A DNA stretch of 64,000 nt from Methylophaga sp. (GTDB lineage: Bacteria; Pseudomonadota; Gammaproteobacteria; Nitrosococcales; Methylophagaceae), in contig NVWQ02000042.1 of NCBI GenBank assembly GCA_002733715.2, positions 1 through 64,000 of the forward strand, given 5' to 3'. The position numbers were made by a program, and so were the translations under genes. This document shows, piece after piece, positions 48,433 to 57,180 of this stretch. The notes beneath the pieces are model-generated. The model was not told the DNA's origin. It searched no databases and saw nothing but the letters and a program-made list of their open reading frames with translations. The first letter of the stretch is position 1; every line of letters begins with the position of its first letter.

Positions 48433-49272
48433 ATGATTGTAGATTGTGCAGGTAAACCGCTAGATCTAACACGTCCCCAAGTAATGGGGATCCTTAACGT
48501 CACGCCAGATTCTTTTTCAGATGGTGGACAGTTTATTGCCCCTGATGCAGCTTTAAAACAAGCACAAAAAATGGTGGCTGATGGTGCCGCTATTATTGAT
48601 GTAGGTGGTGAATCTACTCGTCCAGGTGCGGCAATTGTTTCTGTAGAAGAAGAAATAGCCCGTGTAGTACCCGTTATTGAGGCGATACAATCTGAAATAG
48701 ATATTCCAATTTCAATTGATACCAGTAAGCCTGATGTTATGCGAGCAGCCGTAAATGCCGGAGCGGGTTTAATTAATGATGTGCAAGCATTACGTGTTGA
48801 AGGCGCTTTACAAGCAGCTGCTGAACTAGATGTACCCGTTTGTTTGATGCACGCACAGGGTACGCCTGACAATATGCAAGATAATCCCAACTATGATGCG
48901 GTTGTTGCGGAAGTCAGTCAGTTTTTATATGAACGAGTAAGTGTTTGTGAGCAAGCAGGCATTAGTCGAGATAAATTGATTGTTGATCCCGGTTTTGGTT
49001 TTGGCAAACGAGCCAGCCATAATCTTCGATTAATGAAGCATTTGGATTTATTGGTGAAACAAGGACTGCCAGTATTAATTGGTGTGTCTCGAAAATCAAT
49101 GATTGGAAAATTATTGAATGTTTCAGTAGATGAACGTCTTGCAGCAAGTTTAGCGTTATCAGCACTTGCTGTATGGCAAGGTGCAAAAATAATCCGTAGC
49201 CATGACGTGCGTGAAACAGTTCAGGCTATAATGATGACACAACACGTAATACAGGTAACTGACATTGACTGA
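48433..49272 (+). CDS. folP: Dihydropteroate synthase
   Basis: 279-aa TIM-barrel enzyme joining p-aminobenzoate to the pterin diphosphate, the sulfonamide target. Signature blocks are [37 protein letters not shown] and [14 protein letters not shown]. It starts at ATG 48433, 12 bp after ftsH, and overlaps the glmM start by 8 bp, in the standard ftsH-folP-glmM order. Confidence 0.97.
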   Translation: MIVDCAGKPLDLTRPQVMGILNVTPDSFSDGGQFIAPDAALKQAQKMVADGAAIIDVGGESTRPGAAIVSVEEEIARVVPVIEAIQSEIDIPISIDTSKPDVMRAAVNAGAGLINDVQALRVEGALQAAAELDVPVCLMHAQGTPDNMQDNPNYDAVVAEVSQFLYERVSVCEQAGISRDKLIVDPGFGFGKRASHNLRLMKHLDLLVKQGLPVLIGVSRKSMIGKLLNVSVDERLAASLALSALAVWQGAKIIRSHDVRETVQAIMMTQHVIQVTDID

Positions 49273-50608
49273 TCAAAAAAGAAAATATTTTGGAACAGAT
49301 GGAATTCGTGGCCGTGTTGGTGACGGTGTTATTACACCTGAATTTGTACTTAAACTAGGCTGGGCAATCGGGCGAGTATTTGCCCAAGAACATCGTAGTA
49401 AAGTTTTAATTGGCAAAGATACCCGAATTTCGGGCTATATGTTTGAATCAGCTTTGCAAGCCGGTTTATCGGCTGCAGGTGTAGATATTTATCTATTAGG
49501 GCCTATGCCCACCCCAGCCATAGCCTATTTAACACGTACATTCCATGCACAGGCAGGCATTGTTATTAGTGCTTCACATAATCCTTATTATGATAATGGT
49601 ATTAAATTCTTTTCAAGTCAGGGCACCAAGTTAGCAGATGATATTGAATTAGAGATTGAAGCGATGATGGATCAGCCGTTGGTCACGGTTGAATCAGACC
49701 TATTAGGTAAAGCCTATCGTGTTGATGATGCGGCAGGTCGTTATATTGAATTTTGCAAAAGCACAATTCCTTCGAAAGTTGATTTAGCAGGTCTAAAAAT
49801 TGTTGTTGATTGTGCCAATGGCGCGACTTATCACATAGCACCTGAGGTATTTAAAGAGTTGGGTGCCGAGGTTATAGCTATTGGTGATGAACCTGATGGG
49901 CTTAATATTAACCAAAAATGCGGCTCGACTGAACCTGAATTATTACAAGGTGCAGTATTAGTCAATAAAGCAGATTTAGGTATTGCTTTAGATGGCGATG
50001 GTGACCGTTTGATCATGGTTGATCATAAAGGTCATCTGGTAGATGGTGATGAACTGCTATTTATTATTGCCCTTTCGCAGCAACGTACGGGCACGGGTAA
50101 TACAGAAATAATAGGCACGAAAATGTCTAATTTGGGCTTAGAGCATGCTTTACAGCGCCATGATATGACGCTACACCGCGCTGATGTTGGTGACCGTTAT
50201 GTAATGCAGATGATGAAAAAAACCGGCGGCATTGTCGGGGGCGAATCATCGGGACATATTATTTGTTTAGATAAAACATCAACAGGTGATGGTATTGTTG
50301 CGGCATTACAAGTGCTAGCCGAAATACAACAAACAGGTGAAAGCCTAAACGAGCTTAGTTCAGCAGTCGTTAAATATCCTCAACGATTGATTAACGTTAA
50401 AATCGCTAAACAAATCGACATTGCTAATAACAGTGATATCACTGCAGCTGTTGAAGCTGCTGAAACAAAGTTAGGCAATGATGGACGGGTTTTATTACGC
50501 GCATCAGGCACTGAACCCGTTATCAGAGTCATGGTTGAAGGGCGGGACGCGACACTGACTAATCAACTAGCCACTGAGCTTGCAGATATTATTAGACAGT
50601 TAGCCTAG
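49265..50608 (+). CDS. glmM: Phosphoglucosamine mutase
   Basis: 447-aa alpha-D-phosphohexomutase that turns glucosamine-6-phosphate into the 1-phosphate for cell wall and LPS. The phosphoserine loop is [15 protein letters not shown] (S about 103), the metal loop is [10 protein letters not shown] and the phosphate-binding end is [17 protein letters not shown]. It uses a TTG start at 49265 inside the folP end. Complete length. Confidence 0.98.
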   Translation: MTDQKRKYFGTDGIRGRVGDGVITPEFVLKLGWAIGRVFAQEHRSKVLIGKDTRISGYMFESALQAGLSAAGVDIYLLGPMPTPAIAYLTRTFHAQAGIVISASHNPYYDNGIKFFSSQGTKLADDIELEIEAMMDQPLVTVESDLLGKAYRVDDAAGRYIEFCKSTIPSKVDLAGLKIVVDCANGATYHIAPEVFKELGAEVIAIGDEPDGLNINQKCGSTEPELLQGAVLVNKADLGIALDGDGDRLIMVDHKGHLVDGDELLFIIALSQQRTGTGNTEIIGTKMSNLGLEHALQRHDMTLHRADVGDRYVMQMMKKTGGIVGGESSGHIICLDKTSTGDGIVAALQVLAEIQQTGESLNELSSAVVKYPQRLINVKIAKQIDIANNSDITAAVEAAETKLGNDGRVLLRASGTEPVIRVMVEGRDATLTNQLATELADIIRQLA

Positions 50609-50616
50609 CTACAATA

Positions 50617-51006
50617 TTAATGGAAAACGGCTTGATCCAATGACTTTTGTGGGCCTAAGTTTTTATCAGCATTAATAATGATAGGCGCTGTAGTCACAAC
50701 TTTAATATCATTGTTTTCATCAGATTGTTTATAAACAACTAATAATACAAGTGCATCAGCTGGGTTATCTAACTGAAGTGATTTTAAATCATCGTCACTA
50801 AATTCAATTTCGTATTCCATGCCGAGTGTGCTGGGAGAAATAACTGACATTGAAAAATCAGCATCTTCTATAGATTGTAACCAATGAACAACTGGCTCAT
50901 CTTGAGTTGTTTCATGAAATAATTGTAATTGTGTTTGTTCAGCTAAACCAATTAATCCATTAGGAAACTTAATAATATTATCTGCATTTGAATTTTGAGT
51001 GCCCAT
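50617..51006 (-). CDS. fliW: FliW-like flagellar assembly factor
   Basis: 129-aa single beta-barrel domain. It shows the FliW pattern of IIKFPNGLIGLAEQTQLQLF, HWLQSIEDADFSMSVISPST and TTAPIIINADKN. In Bacillus and Campylobacter, FliW binds flagellin or CsrA to couple flagellin level to translation. In this window no flagellar, flagellin or csrA gene is seen. The gene is reversed within the otherwise plus-strand glmM-tpiA block, which suggests later insertion. Its upstream side is the 157-bp gap to tpiA, which holds no other gene. Confidence 0.78.
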   Translation of the reverse strand: MGTQNSNADNIIKFPNGLIGLAEQTQLQLFHETTQDEPVVHWLQSIEDADFSMSVISPSTLGMEYEIEFSDDDLKSLQLDNPADALVLLVVYKQSDENNDIKVVTTAPIIINADKNLGPQKSLDQAVFH

Positions 51007-51163
51007 AGTTTTTTCCTATCATTAAATAAAATGTATAAGACTTTAATTAGTCTCTTACTCAAATATGCAGGATATGTACCAATGACAAAATAATGACAGG
51101 AAGAGATTGCATTATTTGTATTGAAAAGGTAAGCTAAGCACTTGTTTTTATTTCAAAGAGTAG

Positions 51164-51952
51164 ATGATTTTGCGTAAACCTTTTGTTGCTGGAAATTGGA
51201 AGATGAATGGCTCAAGCACCACTACGGCACGGCTGCTTAACACTATTTTGACGCAGGTAGATACGTTTTCATCCGTTGATGTTGCCCTGTTTCCACCTGC
51301 TGTTTACTTGAAGCAAGTACAAGAAGCATTAACCGGCACCCCACTTTTTTGGGGAACTCAAAACCTATCACAATTCAAACAAGGTGCCTATACAGGTGAA
51401 ATTTCAGCACCTATGCTGAATGATTTTGGCTGTGAATATGTGCTTATGGGACACTCTGAAAGACGATGTCTTTATGCAAAAATAGGCTTAGATCAACTTG
51501 CTCTAGATTATATTATTGCAGATAAATATGGCATAGCGCTGCAAGAGGGAATTACACCCATTGTTTGCATAGGTGAAAGCCCAGAAGAACATGAACAAGG
51601 TAAGACTGAAGAAATTATCCTGCGCCTGCTCGATATCATTATCGAGCACAGTGGTGTCAAAGCATTGTCGCAAGCCATCCTTGCTTATGAACCTGTGTGG
51701 GCAATAGGCACAGGCAAATCAGCGGCGCCTGAATGGGCGCAAAGTGTACATGCACTCATGCGTGAGCACATAGCCAAGCATGATAAAGCCACAGCAGAAT
51801 CCGTACAAATACTTTACGGGGGCAGCGTAAAAGGGGATAATGCGGCCTCTTTATTTTCAATGCCAGATATTGATGGTGGACTTGTTGGTGGCGCATCATT
51901 AGATGCAAATGAGTTTATAAAAATTTGTCAGGCAGCAGCAGCTAGCGCTTAG
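51164..51952 (+). CDS. tpiA: Triosephosphate isomerase
   Basis: 262-aa glycolytic TIM barrel, slightly longer than usual (about 250). Catalytic residues are N/K in VAGNWKMNGS, H in VLMGHSERRCL and E in AYEPVWAIGTGKSA, and the phosphate loop is ILYGGSVKGDNA. ATG 51164 has only a weak ribosome site (AAAGAG). secG follows 8 bp later, the conserved pair. Confidence 0.97.
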   Translation: MILRKPFVAGNWKMNGSSTTTARLLNTILTQVDTFSSVDVALFPPAVYLKQVQEALTGTPLFWGTQNLSQFKQGAYTGEISAPMLNDFGCEYVLMGHSERRCLYAKIGLDQLALDYIIADKYGIALQEGITPIVCIGESPEEHEQGKTEEIILRLLDIIIEHSGVKALSQAILAYEPVWAIGTGKSAAPEWAQSVHALMREHIAKHDKATAESVQILYGGSVKGDNAASLFSMPDIDGGLVGGASLDANEFIKICQAAAASA

Positions 51953-51960
51953 GTAAAAAA

Positions 51961-52308
51961 ATGGATGCAGTAATTATTGTAGTACACCTTGTAATATCAT
52001 TAGCACTAGTCGGGTTGATTTTAATTCAACACGGAAAGGGCGCAGATGCCGGTGCAGCAGCATTAGGTGGAGGCGGTGGAGGCGGAGCATCGTCTAGCGT
52101 ATTTGGTAGCCAAGGTTCAGCTTCTTTCTTATCACGATCTAGCGCTATATTAGCCGCAGCTTTTTTTATGACTAGCCTGTCACTGGCCTATTTTTCAAAC
52201 CAGACCAAACCCATTGAAAGTGTTACAGAGTCAGTAACCATTACTGAAACTGTAGAAACTGCACCAGCGATACCAATACCAAGCGACTTACCTGACCTTC
52301 CTCAATAA
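51961..52308 (+). CDS. secG: Preprotein translocase subunit SecG
   Basis: 115-aa inner-membrane protein of SecYEG. Two helices (IIVVHLVISLALVGLILIQ and AILAAAFFMTSLSLAYF) are separated by a glycine-rich loop (AAALGGGGGGGASSSVFGS). The tail is proline- and threonine-rich. It sits directly before tRNA-Leu, as in many gammaproteobacteria. Confidence 0.96.
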   Translation: MDAVIIVVHLVISLALVGLILIQHGKGADAGAAALGGGGGGGASSSVFGSQGSASFLSRSSAILAAAFFMTSLSLAYFSNQTKPIESVTESVTITETVETAPAIPIPSDLPDLPQ

Positions 52309-52327
52309 ATAGCTACACCCTTAAATT

Positions 52328-52413
52328 GCCGACGTGGTGAAATTGGTAGACACGCCATCTTGAGGGGGTGGTGGACATAGTCCGTGGCGGTTCGACTCCG
52401 CCCGTCGGCACCA
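52328..52413 (+). tRNA. tRNA-Leu, anticodon GAG
   Basis: An 86-nt class II tRNA. The acceptor GCCGACG pairs with CGTCGGC before A-CCA (encoded CCA at 52411-52413). The D arm has AATTGGTAGAC, the anticodon stem-loop CCATC-TTGAGGG-GGTGG places GAG at positions 34-36, a long variable arm (TGGACATAGTCCG) marks it as Leu-type, and the T arm is GCGGTTCGACTCCGC. It reads leucine CUC/CUU codons. Its 3' end is followed by an integrase remnant, so this gene was probably used as an integration site. Confidence 0.97.
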
Positions 52414-52499
52414 ACTTACACATAACTGTATGATAATTAAATAAATTATAATATAGAAAAGTATAAATAATCGCAGTGGACCACATATGGACCACAACA

Positions 52500-52841
52500 A
52501 TGAGATTATCGCAGTATTTATACCGCCGCCCAAGCGGTCATTATTATTTTAGAATACGCACACCTCAAGCTCTAAAATCAGAAGACACTGAATCAAGTAC
52601 TGGAATAAGTTTACAGAGCGTAATGGATGCCTATGCACAAGAGAAAATTCGAGCAGGTAATTGGACCAATAAGACCGAGAAAGAATATGCACAAATATAC
52701 GAGCTATTATTTCAAATCATAGGCAAAGAAATAAGCACCGACGAACTTAGCTATGATATTAGTCAAAAAGTAAAAACAACACTATTTGGAATAACGCTCA
52801 AGCATCATATTGCTATATTTAATAAAAAAATTGGATCATGA
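52500..52841 (+). pseudogene. Remnant of a phage-type integrase (DUF6538 N terminus)
   Basis: ATG 52500 begins RLSQYLYRRPSGHYYFRIRTPQAL, the DUF6538 opening of many tRNA-associated tyrosine recombinases. After only about 25 residues it jumps to a core-binding segment (SLQSVMDAYAQEKIRAGNW, TNKTEKEYAQIYELLFQIIG), so much of the N-terminal domain is deleted. The frame ends at 113 aa without any catalytic domain. It lies 86 bp after tRNA-Leu. The palindrome TGGACCACATATGGACCAC (52477-52495), just before the start, is a possible regulatory or recombination site. Not functional as a recombinase. Confidence 0.75.
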
Positions 52842-52934
52842 TCAAAATCTACTCCATAGATGACCCGAGATCGGGATAAGGATAGTCGGCAACCCTATAA
52901 TTTACAATGAGTTATTTGTAAAATAGAACTTAAA

Positions 52935-53099
52935 ATGAACAAAAAGTTAACACTATTTTTAACCAGTACATTTATTTTAGTGGATATCAAGGCGGGTTTG
53001 CGTAGCAATAGCGAGCTATTGGAAGTAAATTCAACGCAGAGAGCGGCTAAAATAGATGTGCTGGATGACCTGTGCTTATCCCGTTTTCAGGTTAGTTAA
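52935..53099 (+). other. Possible relic: signal-peptide start joined to a repeat
   Basis: The 250-bp gap between the integrase remnant and the next gene holds a 54-codon frame. Its first 16 residues (MNKKLTLFLTSTFILV) look like a signal peptide. From DIKAGLRSNSELL onward the DNA instead looks like a dispersed repeat with the palindrome at 53006-53021. I read it as the 5' end of a lost exported protein cut by a repeat. There is no clear ribosome site, and the frame overlaps the next gene's stop by 8 bp. Confidence 0.3.
53006..53021. repeat. 16-bp perfect palindrome in an intergenic repeat
   Basis: CAATAGC-GA-GCTATTG lies in a stretch (about 52982-53070) of the GCGTAGCAATAGC type that I know as scattered between genes in other gammaproteobacteria. 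Only one copy is seen here. Confidence 0.45.
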
Positions 53100-53865
53100 A
53101 TTGATAAGCTAAAGAAAAACCACTGCCAAGATCAGGCGCGTTATCACTGAGCCCTCGGATTAGATAACCTTGTATTTTCCAGTTCTGATCCAGCTTATAG
53201 CTAAGATAAGCTGAAAGTTGGCGAGTAGAAGGTCGAGTACTTGCTGTTGGTTCTTTGAGGTAGAGATTAATGCCTGTGCTTATTTTTGATGAAAATTTAT
53301 ACCCTAATCCAACTGAACCAAAGAAAACATCATCTAACTTTGTTGTGGAAGGTTGGCCATAAAATCTTCTACCCAAAGTTGCATAAGGTGTAAAATTCCC
53401 CATTAATTTGTATAAGCCTAAAGATAATGAATAATCATTTTTCCCTGTGCCAAGACTTTTGTCTTCATCGGCTGTTCCAAATTTGATCTTGCCATCTATG
53501 TTGAGTAATGTTTTTGATTTTGGCAGATAAAAAAGTCGGTAGCTACTTGAAAATACAATATCACCTAATCCATCATTAGTAGCTGTCCCAGTGGTAGTTG
53601 ATTGTGTTACCTGCCCAATATCACGAATAACATTTTGAGGCCCCTTTATTCTTAAATAGGGTACGGTTAGCTTTAGAGACCACTTATCTGTTTTGTATTT
53701 TAGTGATAGGGGTGTGTAATACACCTCTGTAGTATCGGAACTGCCATAATCGCCGGATGTAAATGTTGTGCCTGTAGATAGGGTGTATTTTCCTTTACTG
53801 CTATCAGCATAACTAGCTTGAGAAAATAAGAGCATCATAAGGATTGATAAAGATAATTTTTCCAA
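53092..53865 (-). CDS. Putative outer-membrane beta-barrel protein, 257 aa
   Basis: A signal peptide (EKLSLSILMMLLFSQASYA) is followed by amphipathic beta strands alternating with short turns (YTLSTGTTFTSGDYG, WSLKLTVPYLRIKG, YSLSLGLYKLMGNFTPYATL) and a final strand GFSLAYQFN. The chain ends Phe-Asn, so it lacks a strict terminal aromatic. It resembles the transporter/MetA-like barrels of about 250 residues. It lies 45 bp after the repeat protein on the same strand, as third gene of the DUF6502-DUF5666 operon, and may anchor or export that protein. Function unknown. Confidence 0.75.
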   Translation of the reverse strand: MEKLSLSILMMLLFSQASYADSSKGKYTLSTGTTFTSGDYGSSDTTEVYYTPLSLKYKTDKWSLKLTVPYLRIKGPQNVIRDIGQVTQSTTTGTATNDGLGDIVFSSSYRLFYLPKSKTLLNIDGKIKFGTADEDKSLGTGKNDYSLSLGLYKLMGNFTPYATLGRRFYGQPSTTKLDDVFFGSVGLGYKFSSKISTGINLYLKEPTASTRPSTRQLSAYLSYKLDQNWKIQGYLIRGLSDNAPDLGSGFSLAYQFN

Positions 53866-53909
53866 TTGGGTATACCTAAAATAACAGATTGGAACGTATA
53901 ATAACTTAA

Positions 53910-55583
53910 TTAATCATCATGTGCTTCATATTCAGGCACTTCAGGCGCTTCATATTCAGGCACTTCGGGCGCTTCATATTCAGGCACTTCAGGCGCTTCA
54001 TATTCAGGCACTTCAGGCGCTTCATATTCAGGCACTTCGGGCGCTTCATATTCAGGCACTTCAGGCGCTTCATATTCAGGCACTTCGGGCGCTTCATATT
54101 CAGGCACTTCAGGCGCTTCGTATTCTGGAGCCTCGGGCGACTCATATTCGGGTGCTTCTGGAGCCTCGTATTCAGGCACTTCTGGGGCTTCATATTCAGG
54201 TGTTTCAGGCGCTTCGTATTCTGGAGCCTCGGGCGACTCATATTCAGGTGTTTCCGGCGCTTCATACTCAGGAGCTTCGGGTGATTCATACTCAGGTGTT
54301 TCCGGAGATTCATACTCAGATGATTCATATCCATGATCTTTATATTCTTCACGCTCATCTTCTTTTTCTATTGACTCATGTTGTTCATCTTTGTCCTTAT
54401 CGTAAGTATCTTCATCTTCAGGTTCTTGTAGATCATGAATGTCATCATTATCAATAGTAGGCACATCTACCAACAGGTGATCTAGGATGATTACATTATT
54501 CTCACCAAGCTGCCCTGTTATGATTACTCTCTGATGTTCAGCTATTTTAGTGATGTCATTTTGTAATGAGCTTGGCACATCAATAGCTCTTCCTGAGATT
54601 TTAAAGCTATCAGTAGTTTTATTGATATAACCTTCAATACTTACTAAACCACCAACATTTGCTGTTAACTCATTTTCTTTAGCTAATGAAAGCGTATTAG
54701 GTGTTAATCCATCACCGTTGAGCACGCCAGTAGCTTGCACTTCCTGACCGAGGCTAGCGCCTTGCGGTGCAGCTGCATTGATTGTTAGTTCTTGAATCTT
54801 AAAATTAGTAGCAGAAATTTCTGAGATGGGACCTATAATGGATACTGTTGAAGTGGGCGAAATTTCATTAATTCGTGAGGCGATAATATTGCCTTGATGA
54901 TTGCGTAGTCCACTCACTTCAATATAGTCACCTATTTGGACTCCGCTATTGGCATTAATACGGTCTGAATTAGTAGGTAACTGTACTGATTGGCCAAGTA
55001 TTTCCATCTCATTATTTGCAATATCGATAGATGATACGGGACCGGTAACTGTATGTAGAATATGCATTTCTGTAGCTGTTACTTCATTGCCAGTACCGAA
55101 TACACTCACGGCAACAACTTGACCAATAGCAAATGAGTTGTCAGTTGTAACGAGTTGGTCATCACGATGTAGAGGCGTATCAGATGTGTAATGGATTTCT
55201 ATTCCATTAACGCAGATGCTACCAAACCCAGTGATTGTTCCGATAATAACACCCGCTTGTTGTATTGGAGAGCCAGTTCCACCAATGCCACTATTTTCTC
55301 TAGCTACGGCGCCTGTGCCTCCAATCCCTTTACCTATTTTTGCAATGGCACCAGTACCGCCGATGCTATTATCAAATAATAGAGGGGTTGTTGTTCTCTT
55401 ATGCTGACTTTTCGATGCGGGTTTCCCCGAACCACCAATTCCATTGTGACTTATATGGGCAATGGCACCTGTACCTCCGATACCACTTCCATTTGATATA
55501 TCGCAAATATCTGCGACTGCGCTATTAGTAAAAACAAGCCACAAGAAACTTAATATGATTTTAACTATGTGATGTCTAATCAT
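53910..55583 (-). CDS. Exported DUF5666-type repeat protein with acidic EYEAPEVP tail
   Basis: 557 aa from ATG 55583. After a signal peptide (about 1-24, LSFLWLVFTNSAVA) come five GIGG(T/S)G motifs spaced through residues 30-100 (DISNGSGIGGTGAIAHIS first). A series of small beta domains of the DUF5666 kind fills about 105-385 (IIGTITGFGSICVNGIEIHY, GPVSSIDIANNEMEILG, GPISEISATNFKIQ). An acidic stretch (DDIHDLQEPEDEDTYDKDKD) leads into about 18 tandem 8-residue repeats (EYEAPEVP) to the end. It overlaps the DUF6502 gene by 8 bp. It is probably periplasmic or on the surface, with the tail as a stiff, variable spacer. No enzymatic motif is seen. Confidence 0.75.
   Translation of the reverse strand: MIRHHIVKIILSFLWLVFTNSAVADICDISNGSGIGGTGAIAHISHNGIGGSGKPASKSQHKRTTTPLLFDNSIGGTGAIAKIGKGIGGTGAVARENSGIGGTGSPIQQAGVIIGTITGFGSICVNGIEIHYTSDTPLHRDDQLVTTDNSFAIGQVVAVSVFGTGNEVTATEMHILHTVTGPVSSIDIANNEMEILGQSVQLPTNSDRINANSGVQIGDYIEVSGLRNHQGNIIASRINEISPTSTVSIIGPISEISATNFKIQELTINAAAPQGASLGQEVQATGVLNGDGLTPNTLSLAKENELTANVGGLVSIEGYINKTTDSFKISGRAIDVPSSLQNDITKIAEHQRVIITGQLGENNVIILDHLLVDVPTIDNDDIHDLQEPEDEDTYDKDKDEQHESIEKEDEREEYKDHGYESSEYESPETPEYESPEAPEYEAPETPEYESPEAPEYEAPETPEYEAPEVPEYEAPEAPEYESPEAPEYEAPEVPEYEAPEVPEYEAPEVPEYEAPEVPEYEAPEVPEYEAPEVPEYEAPEVPEYEAPEVPEYEAHDD
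53934..54300. repeat. Coding minisatellite, 24-bp unit
   Basis: On the plus strand the unit GGCACTTC(A/G)GGCGCTTCATATTCA recurs every 24 bp. Eight almost identical copies run from 53934 to about 54125 and about eight to ten more diverged ones continue to about 54300. Copies differ mainly in an A/G third base. Because 24 is a multiple of 3, copy changes keep the frame. All frames stay open across it, which produces long false ORFs on both strands. Confidence 0.9.
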
Positions 55584-56445
55584 TTTTATTAGCCTCAGAG
55601 CTTTGTTCAGCTTCATTATAAAAATAGATCCCAAACCGCATTCGGGACGGAGCTTCATCTTCTGCCTTTTTACTGTTTACTTGCCGCTCAAGTTTGTCTA
55701 CCGCTTGAAGCTCAAGCGCATGTCGATTTATCTTTCTGAGCAAAGTCATACCACTTTTTTCGGCCATGGCTTGTAATTCATTAATTGAATGTTGGCTTAA
55801 TTGATCATAAAAAACAGCGCGATCGAGAAAGGGGGGCTGTTCTCCCAGCATATTATGGGCACCAGCAGCGATATGATCATGAATATTTTCACCAAAGAAC
55901 CATGCTTTTTCGTCGTAACCCTGTTCAGGTATAAAAGCACTAGCATTAAGGAAAATTCGATCTTGGTCATCAATAGAAACAATACCTAGACTTAGCCATT
56001 CATCAAGTACGGCTCTAGAACGAATATCTTTATTTACGGATATTACAAGTGCTTCAAATGATTGTTCACCACCTTGTTTTATTAATCGCGGAAGTGGCAA
56101 CGGCTTCTGGTTTTCATCAAGGAATTTATTGGAGCCAATCCATTTCGCCGCTAATTGTGCACCGAGTGATACGGACTCAGGGGCTTCATTATCAGATTCA
56201 CTATTTCGGAGCCTTTTAACATCTTTACGGTGAATGCCGGTTAGAAAGTTAATTCGACTGTCAGTTTGCTCTTTATTTTGAAGTTTAAAGTCATTTTCAG
56301 CTACTTCAACAAATATTTCTTTTAACAGATCAGCTAAAAATGGAAAAGTAATCCCACTTTTTAGCAAAAGTTTAATTAAAGGTCGCAACTGCCAACGCAG
56401 TGCTTTAACTAATGATTTTTGTGGTTTAGCTGATTCAATTGACAA
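55576..56445 (-). CDS. DUF6502-family protein
   Basis: 289-aa cytosolic protein. The N-terminal block SLVKALRWQLRPLIKLLLKSG, ITFPFLADLLKEIFVEVAE and the following TDSRINFLTGIHRKDVKRLR look like a winged-helix or HTH region followed by a linker and an alpha/beta domain (ALEVISV-like, SRAVLDEWLSLG). I place it in DUF6502 by this opening. DNA binding is an inference. The start is a TTG at 56445 without a clear ribosome site. It is the first gene of the operon and overlaps the DUF5666 gene by 8 bp, and it could regulate it. It is divergent from ccmA. Confidence 0.72.
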   Translation of the reverse strand: MSIESAKPQKSLVKALRWQLRPLIKLLLKSGITFPFLADLLKEIFVEVAENDFKLQNKEQTDSRINFLTGIHRKDVKRLRNSESDNEAPESVSLGAQLAAKWIGSNKFLDENQKPLPLPRLIKQGGEQSFEALVISVNKDIRSRAVLDEWLSLGIVSIDDQDRIFLNASAFIPEQGYDEKAWFFGENIHDHIAAGAHNMLGEQPPFLDRAVFYDQLSQHSINELQAMAEKSGMTLLRKINRHALELQAVDKLERQVNSKKAEDEAPSRMRFGIYFYNEAEQSSEANKND

Positions 56446-56567
56446 GATTACGGCCTATTTAGCAAAATGCGTGGTAAATTTTACCACATATGGGCGAGTT
56501 TAGTGTATATTTGACCACCTAGTATATAGATAACTATGCCATATATGTGCAGGAGACTCATCTTTCC

Positions 56568-57176
56568 ATGATACTTGAAGTGAAAAAATTGACTTGTTCT
56601 AGAGGTTATAGAGATTTGTTTAAGAACCTGAGTTTCGATTTGCAATCAGGTCAGCTTCTGCTTGTTGAAGGAGAAAATGGCAGTGGCAAGAGTACCTTGT
56701 TAAAAATATTGTCGGGACTTCGACAACCTGACAATGGAATAATGTATTGGAATGGTGATGAAATAGCATTTACATCGACAAATTATTCTAAACAAATTGT
56801 ATGGCTAAGTCATCGTAATGGCGTTAACGATTCATTAACGGCAAAAGAAAATATACAGGTCACAGCAAGTCTGAGTAAGTCGAATTTAACAGACATCAAT
56901 TCAATTTTGGAGCGTGTTGGGTTAAAGCCTTATGCAAATACATCTGTTAGGAGATTTTCGACTGGAATGAAAAGAAGATTGGCCTTGTCACGATTGCTGG
57001 TTAATAAAGCGAAGTTATGGATTTTAGATGAGCCGCAAAGTGCGCTGGATAAAGTGGGTATGGTATTGTTAGAAGAAATGATTGAGCAGCATGTGGCTAA
57101 TAATGGAATGGTGATTATGTCATCACACCATGATGTTCAAATTAAAAATGTAGCTATTAAAACATTAGCTCTATAG
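56568..57176 (+). CDS. ccmA: Heme exporter ATP-binding protein CcmA
   Basis: 202-aa ABC ATPase of the cytochrome c maturation system I. From ATG 56568 it begins ILEVKKLTCSRGYRDLFKNL, typical for CcmA. Walker A is EGENGSGKSTLLKILSGL, the signature RRFSTGMKRRLALSRLL (S-T-G-M rather than L-S-G-G, usual in CcmA) and Walker B LWILDEPQSALD. The gene itself is intact, but its partner ccmB is broken just after it and ccmC-ccmH are missing, so it may be a leftover copy. Confidence 0.88.
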   Translation: MILEVKKLTCSRGYRDLFKNLSFDLQSGQLLLVEGENGSGKSTLLKILSGLRQPDNGIMYWNGDEIAFTSTNYSKQIVWLSHRNGVNDSLTAKENIQVTASLSKSNLTDINSILERVGLKPYANTSVRRFSTGMKRRLALSRLLVNKAKLWILDEPQSALDKVGMVLLEEMIEQHVANNGMVIMSSHHDVQIKNVAIKTLAL

Positions 57177-57180
57177 TTAC

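Noticed and set aside
48429-48890. 153-codon antisense frame within folP
   Set aside because: Antisense shadow. folP is complete and conserved on the plus strand.
52313-52533. Two minus-strand frames over tRNA-Leu
   Set aside because: They cover the tRNA gene itself. The cysteine and proline stretches are translated tRNA stems.
53934-54300. CRISPR array
   Set aside because: Units are contiguous 24-bp copies without unique spacers, and they encode a protein tail. No cas genes are nearby.
53906-54457. Long frames on both strands over the minisatellite (Met/Cys/Leu/Lys-rich and Phe/Arg-rich repeats)
   Set aside because: They arise because a 24-bp repeat leaves all frames open. Only the minus frame with a signal peptide, beta domains and acidic tail continues into non-repeat coding DNA.
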